A stretch of DNA of 64,000 bases, from positions 434,001 to 498,000 of the forward strand of contig NZ_PRKW01000005.1 in assembly GCF_002927275.1 (NCBI RefSeq), in the 5' to 3' direction. Under the pieces are notes generated by a model. That model had not been told where the DNA came from. It searched no databases and saw nothing but the letters and a program-made list of their open reading frames with translations. Origin of the DNA: Arthrobacter pityocampae (lineage in GTDB: Bacteria; Actinomycetota; Actinomycetes; Actinomycetales; Micrococcaceae). The position numbers were made by a program, and so were the translations under genes. This document shows, one piece after another, positions 62,848-64,000 of this stretch; position 1 is the stretch's first letter, and every line of letters begins with the position of its first letter.

Positions 62848-64000
62848 ATGACGCCTGCACTACGTGCGCCCGAGGCCGAGCCGGTGGAGTACGCCCCGCG
62901 GGGCCGGTTCGACCGCGTGGTGGGCCTGGTCATCGCGGGCATCGTGATCGTCGCGGCGGCACTCCTGTGGCTCGCGGTCGCAGCGAACGGCCCGGAACCG
63001 GCGATCGCCGACTCGCAGGATGCCGTGATCGGCATCTGGCGCATCCTCTACAACGCGGACGCCCCGGACACCAGCGTCATCCTCGCGGCCATCGCCCTCG
63101 CCCTGCTGGCGGCGGCCGGGCTGGCCCTGCTGGAGCAGCGCATCGTCACCAGGTCCCGCCGCTCGATGAACCCGACCCACCAGCCGCTCGCGCCCAAGGT
63201 CGTCATGGAAGCGACCCGCGGCGTGTTCGCGGGCGCCGTCACCGTGACCGTGCTGATCCCGGCGCACAACGAGGAGGCGTCCCTCCCGCAGACCATCGCC
63301 TCGCTGCAGGGCCAGTCGCACCGGCCCGAGCGGATCATCGTCGTCGCCGACAACTGCACGGACGCCACCGTCCGCCTGGCCCGCGAGGCCGGGGTGGAGG
63401 TCATCGAGTCCGTGGACAACACGGGCAAGAAGGCCGGCGCCCTCAATCAGGCCCTGACGGTGGTCCTGCCGCAGCAGGGCGACAACGACGTCGTGATGAT
63501 CATGGACGCGGACACCCAGCTCGACGACGGCTTCCTCGCCAACGCCGTGCAGCGGTTCGCCGCGGACCGCGCACTCATGGCCGTGGGCGGGCTGTTCCAC
63601 GGCGAGGAGGGCCACGGCCTGATCGGCCAGTTCCAGCGCAACGAGTACATCCGGTACGCCCGCCAGATGCGGCGCCGTCGTGGCCGCGTGTTCGTGCTCA
63701 CCGGCACCGCCTCGCTCTTCCGGCCCGTCGCCCTCCGCACCGTCGCCGCCAGCCGCAACCGCACGATCCCCGGCACTCCCGGCGACGTCTACGACACGGC
63801 GGCCCTGACCGAGGACAACGAACTGACGATCGCGCTGAAGTCCCTGGGCGGTCTCATGGTCTCCCCGCAGGACTGCACGGTGGTCACGGAGCTCATGCCG
63901 TCCTGGCGGACCCTGTGGAACCAGCGCCTGCGCTGGCAGCGCGGTGCCCTCGAGAACATCGGGGCCTACGGCATCACCCCCACCACCCTGCGCTACTGGG
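62848..64000 (+). CDS. Family 2 membrane glycosyltransferase, 3' end outside window
   Basis: At least 384 residues seen. Two N-terminal membrane segments (about 25-44 and 75-94) precede the GT2 domain (VTVLIPAHNEEASLPQTIASL). Catalytic motifs: MDADTQLDDGF (DxD), LTEDNELTIAL (ED) and QRLRWQRGALEN (QxxRW, processive synthase). It resembles poly-GlcNAc or hyaluronan/cellulose-type synthases. The C-terminal membrane helices lie beyond the right edge. ATG at 62848; AGAGGA about 10 nt upstream. Confidence 0.88.
   Translation, partial: MTPALRAPEAEPVEYAPRGRFDRVVGLVIAGIVIVAAALLWLAVAANGPEPAIADSQDAVIGIWRILYNADAPDTSVILAAIALALLAAAGLALLEQRIVTRSRRSMNPTHQPLAPKVVMEATRGVFAGAVTVTVLIPAHNEEASLPQTIASLQGQSHRPERIIVVADNCTDATVRLAREAGVEVIESVDNTGKKAGALNQALTVVLPQQGDNDVVMIMDADTQLDDGFLANAVQRFAADRALMAVGGLFHGEEGHGLIGQFQRNEYIRYARQMRRRRGRVFVLTGTASLFRPVALRTVAASRNRTIPGTPGDVYDTAALTEDNELTIALKSLGGLMVSPQDCTVVTELMPSWRTLWNQRLRWQRGALENIGAYGITPTTLRYW

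Noticed and set aside
1-64000. Insertion sequences, prophage, integrons, CRISPR arrays
   Set aside because: No transposase, integrase, recombinase or capsid-like protein and no regularly spaced repeats were seen. The only tRNA has no attached integrase gene.

Overview
The window is about 70% G+C, densely packed and rich in GTG starts and ATGA-type overlaps. Its 4-hydroxyphenylacetate cluster resembles those of Arthrobacter and relatives. It most likely comes from the chromosome of a soil actinobacterium of the Micrococcaceae (Arthrobacter, Pseudarthrobacter or similar). I saw no phage genes, transposases, rRNA or CRISPR array. One tRNA gene (Ala, CGC anticodon) is present. Both window ends cut a gene.

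Region 1 (1-6100, minus strand) is a compact operon hpaG-like / GntR / hpaE / hpaD / hpaH / hpaI, the meta-cleavage route for homoprotocatechuate (3,4-dihydroxyphenylacetate). The first gene is an unusual fusion of a fumarylacetoacetase-like domain and an RraA-like domain. Its promoter carries the palindrome TCGTATACGA. The same 20-bp block recurs, in a promoter of the same design, 32 kb away in front of an MHS-type transporter (36723-38084). This predicts that the transporter imports the aromatic substrate under the same GntR repressor.

Region 2 (6.2-14.9 kb) holds small membrane and stress-type genes, a beta-lactamase-fold hydrolase, two TetR regulators each with a visible inverted repeat, and a GH13 glucosidase. 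Region 3 (14.9-20.0 kb) is a solute ABC transporter without its own ATPase, joined to an AtzG-like small protein and an AtzE-type amidase. It is preceded by a long, strongly structured leader. Region 4 (21.1-25.2 kb) is a second aromatic cluster: a MobA-like hydroxylase, an IclR regulator with an upstream palindrome, and a phenylacetate-CoA-ligase-like enzyme.

Region 5 (25.2-38.1 kb) includes a P2-type ATPase, a HAD/GH65 fusion coupled to a zinc alcohol dehydrogenase, a MOSC protein, a RibD-like reductase, a ThDP enzyme and the MHS transporter. Region 6 (38.3-42.5 kb) carries a CitE-like lyase and a surface-protein module: DUF4397 protein, class F sortase-like lipoprotein, ECF sigma factor and RskA-like anti-sigma. 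Region 7 (42.3-56.9 kb) is general metabolism and envelope: flavin reductase, NmrA-like protein, SGNH hydrolase, SDR, GH15, S10 peptidase, DHA2 exporter, tRNA-Ala and a GH13 amylase. Region 8 (56.9-64 kb) has a CtaG/DUF2243 membrane gene pair, a divergent lactate dehydrogenase / GntR pair sharing one operator, an AlkB-like oxygenase and the start of a membrane glycosyltransferase.

Most assignments rest on motifs and family resemblance read directly from the translated sequence. No database search was run.
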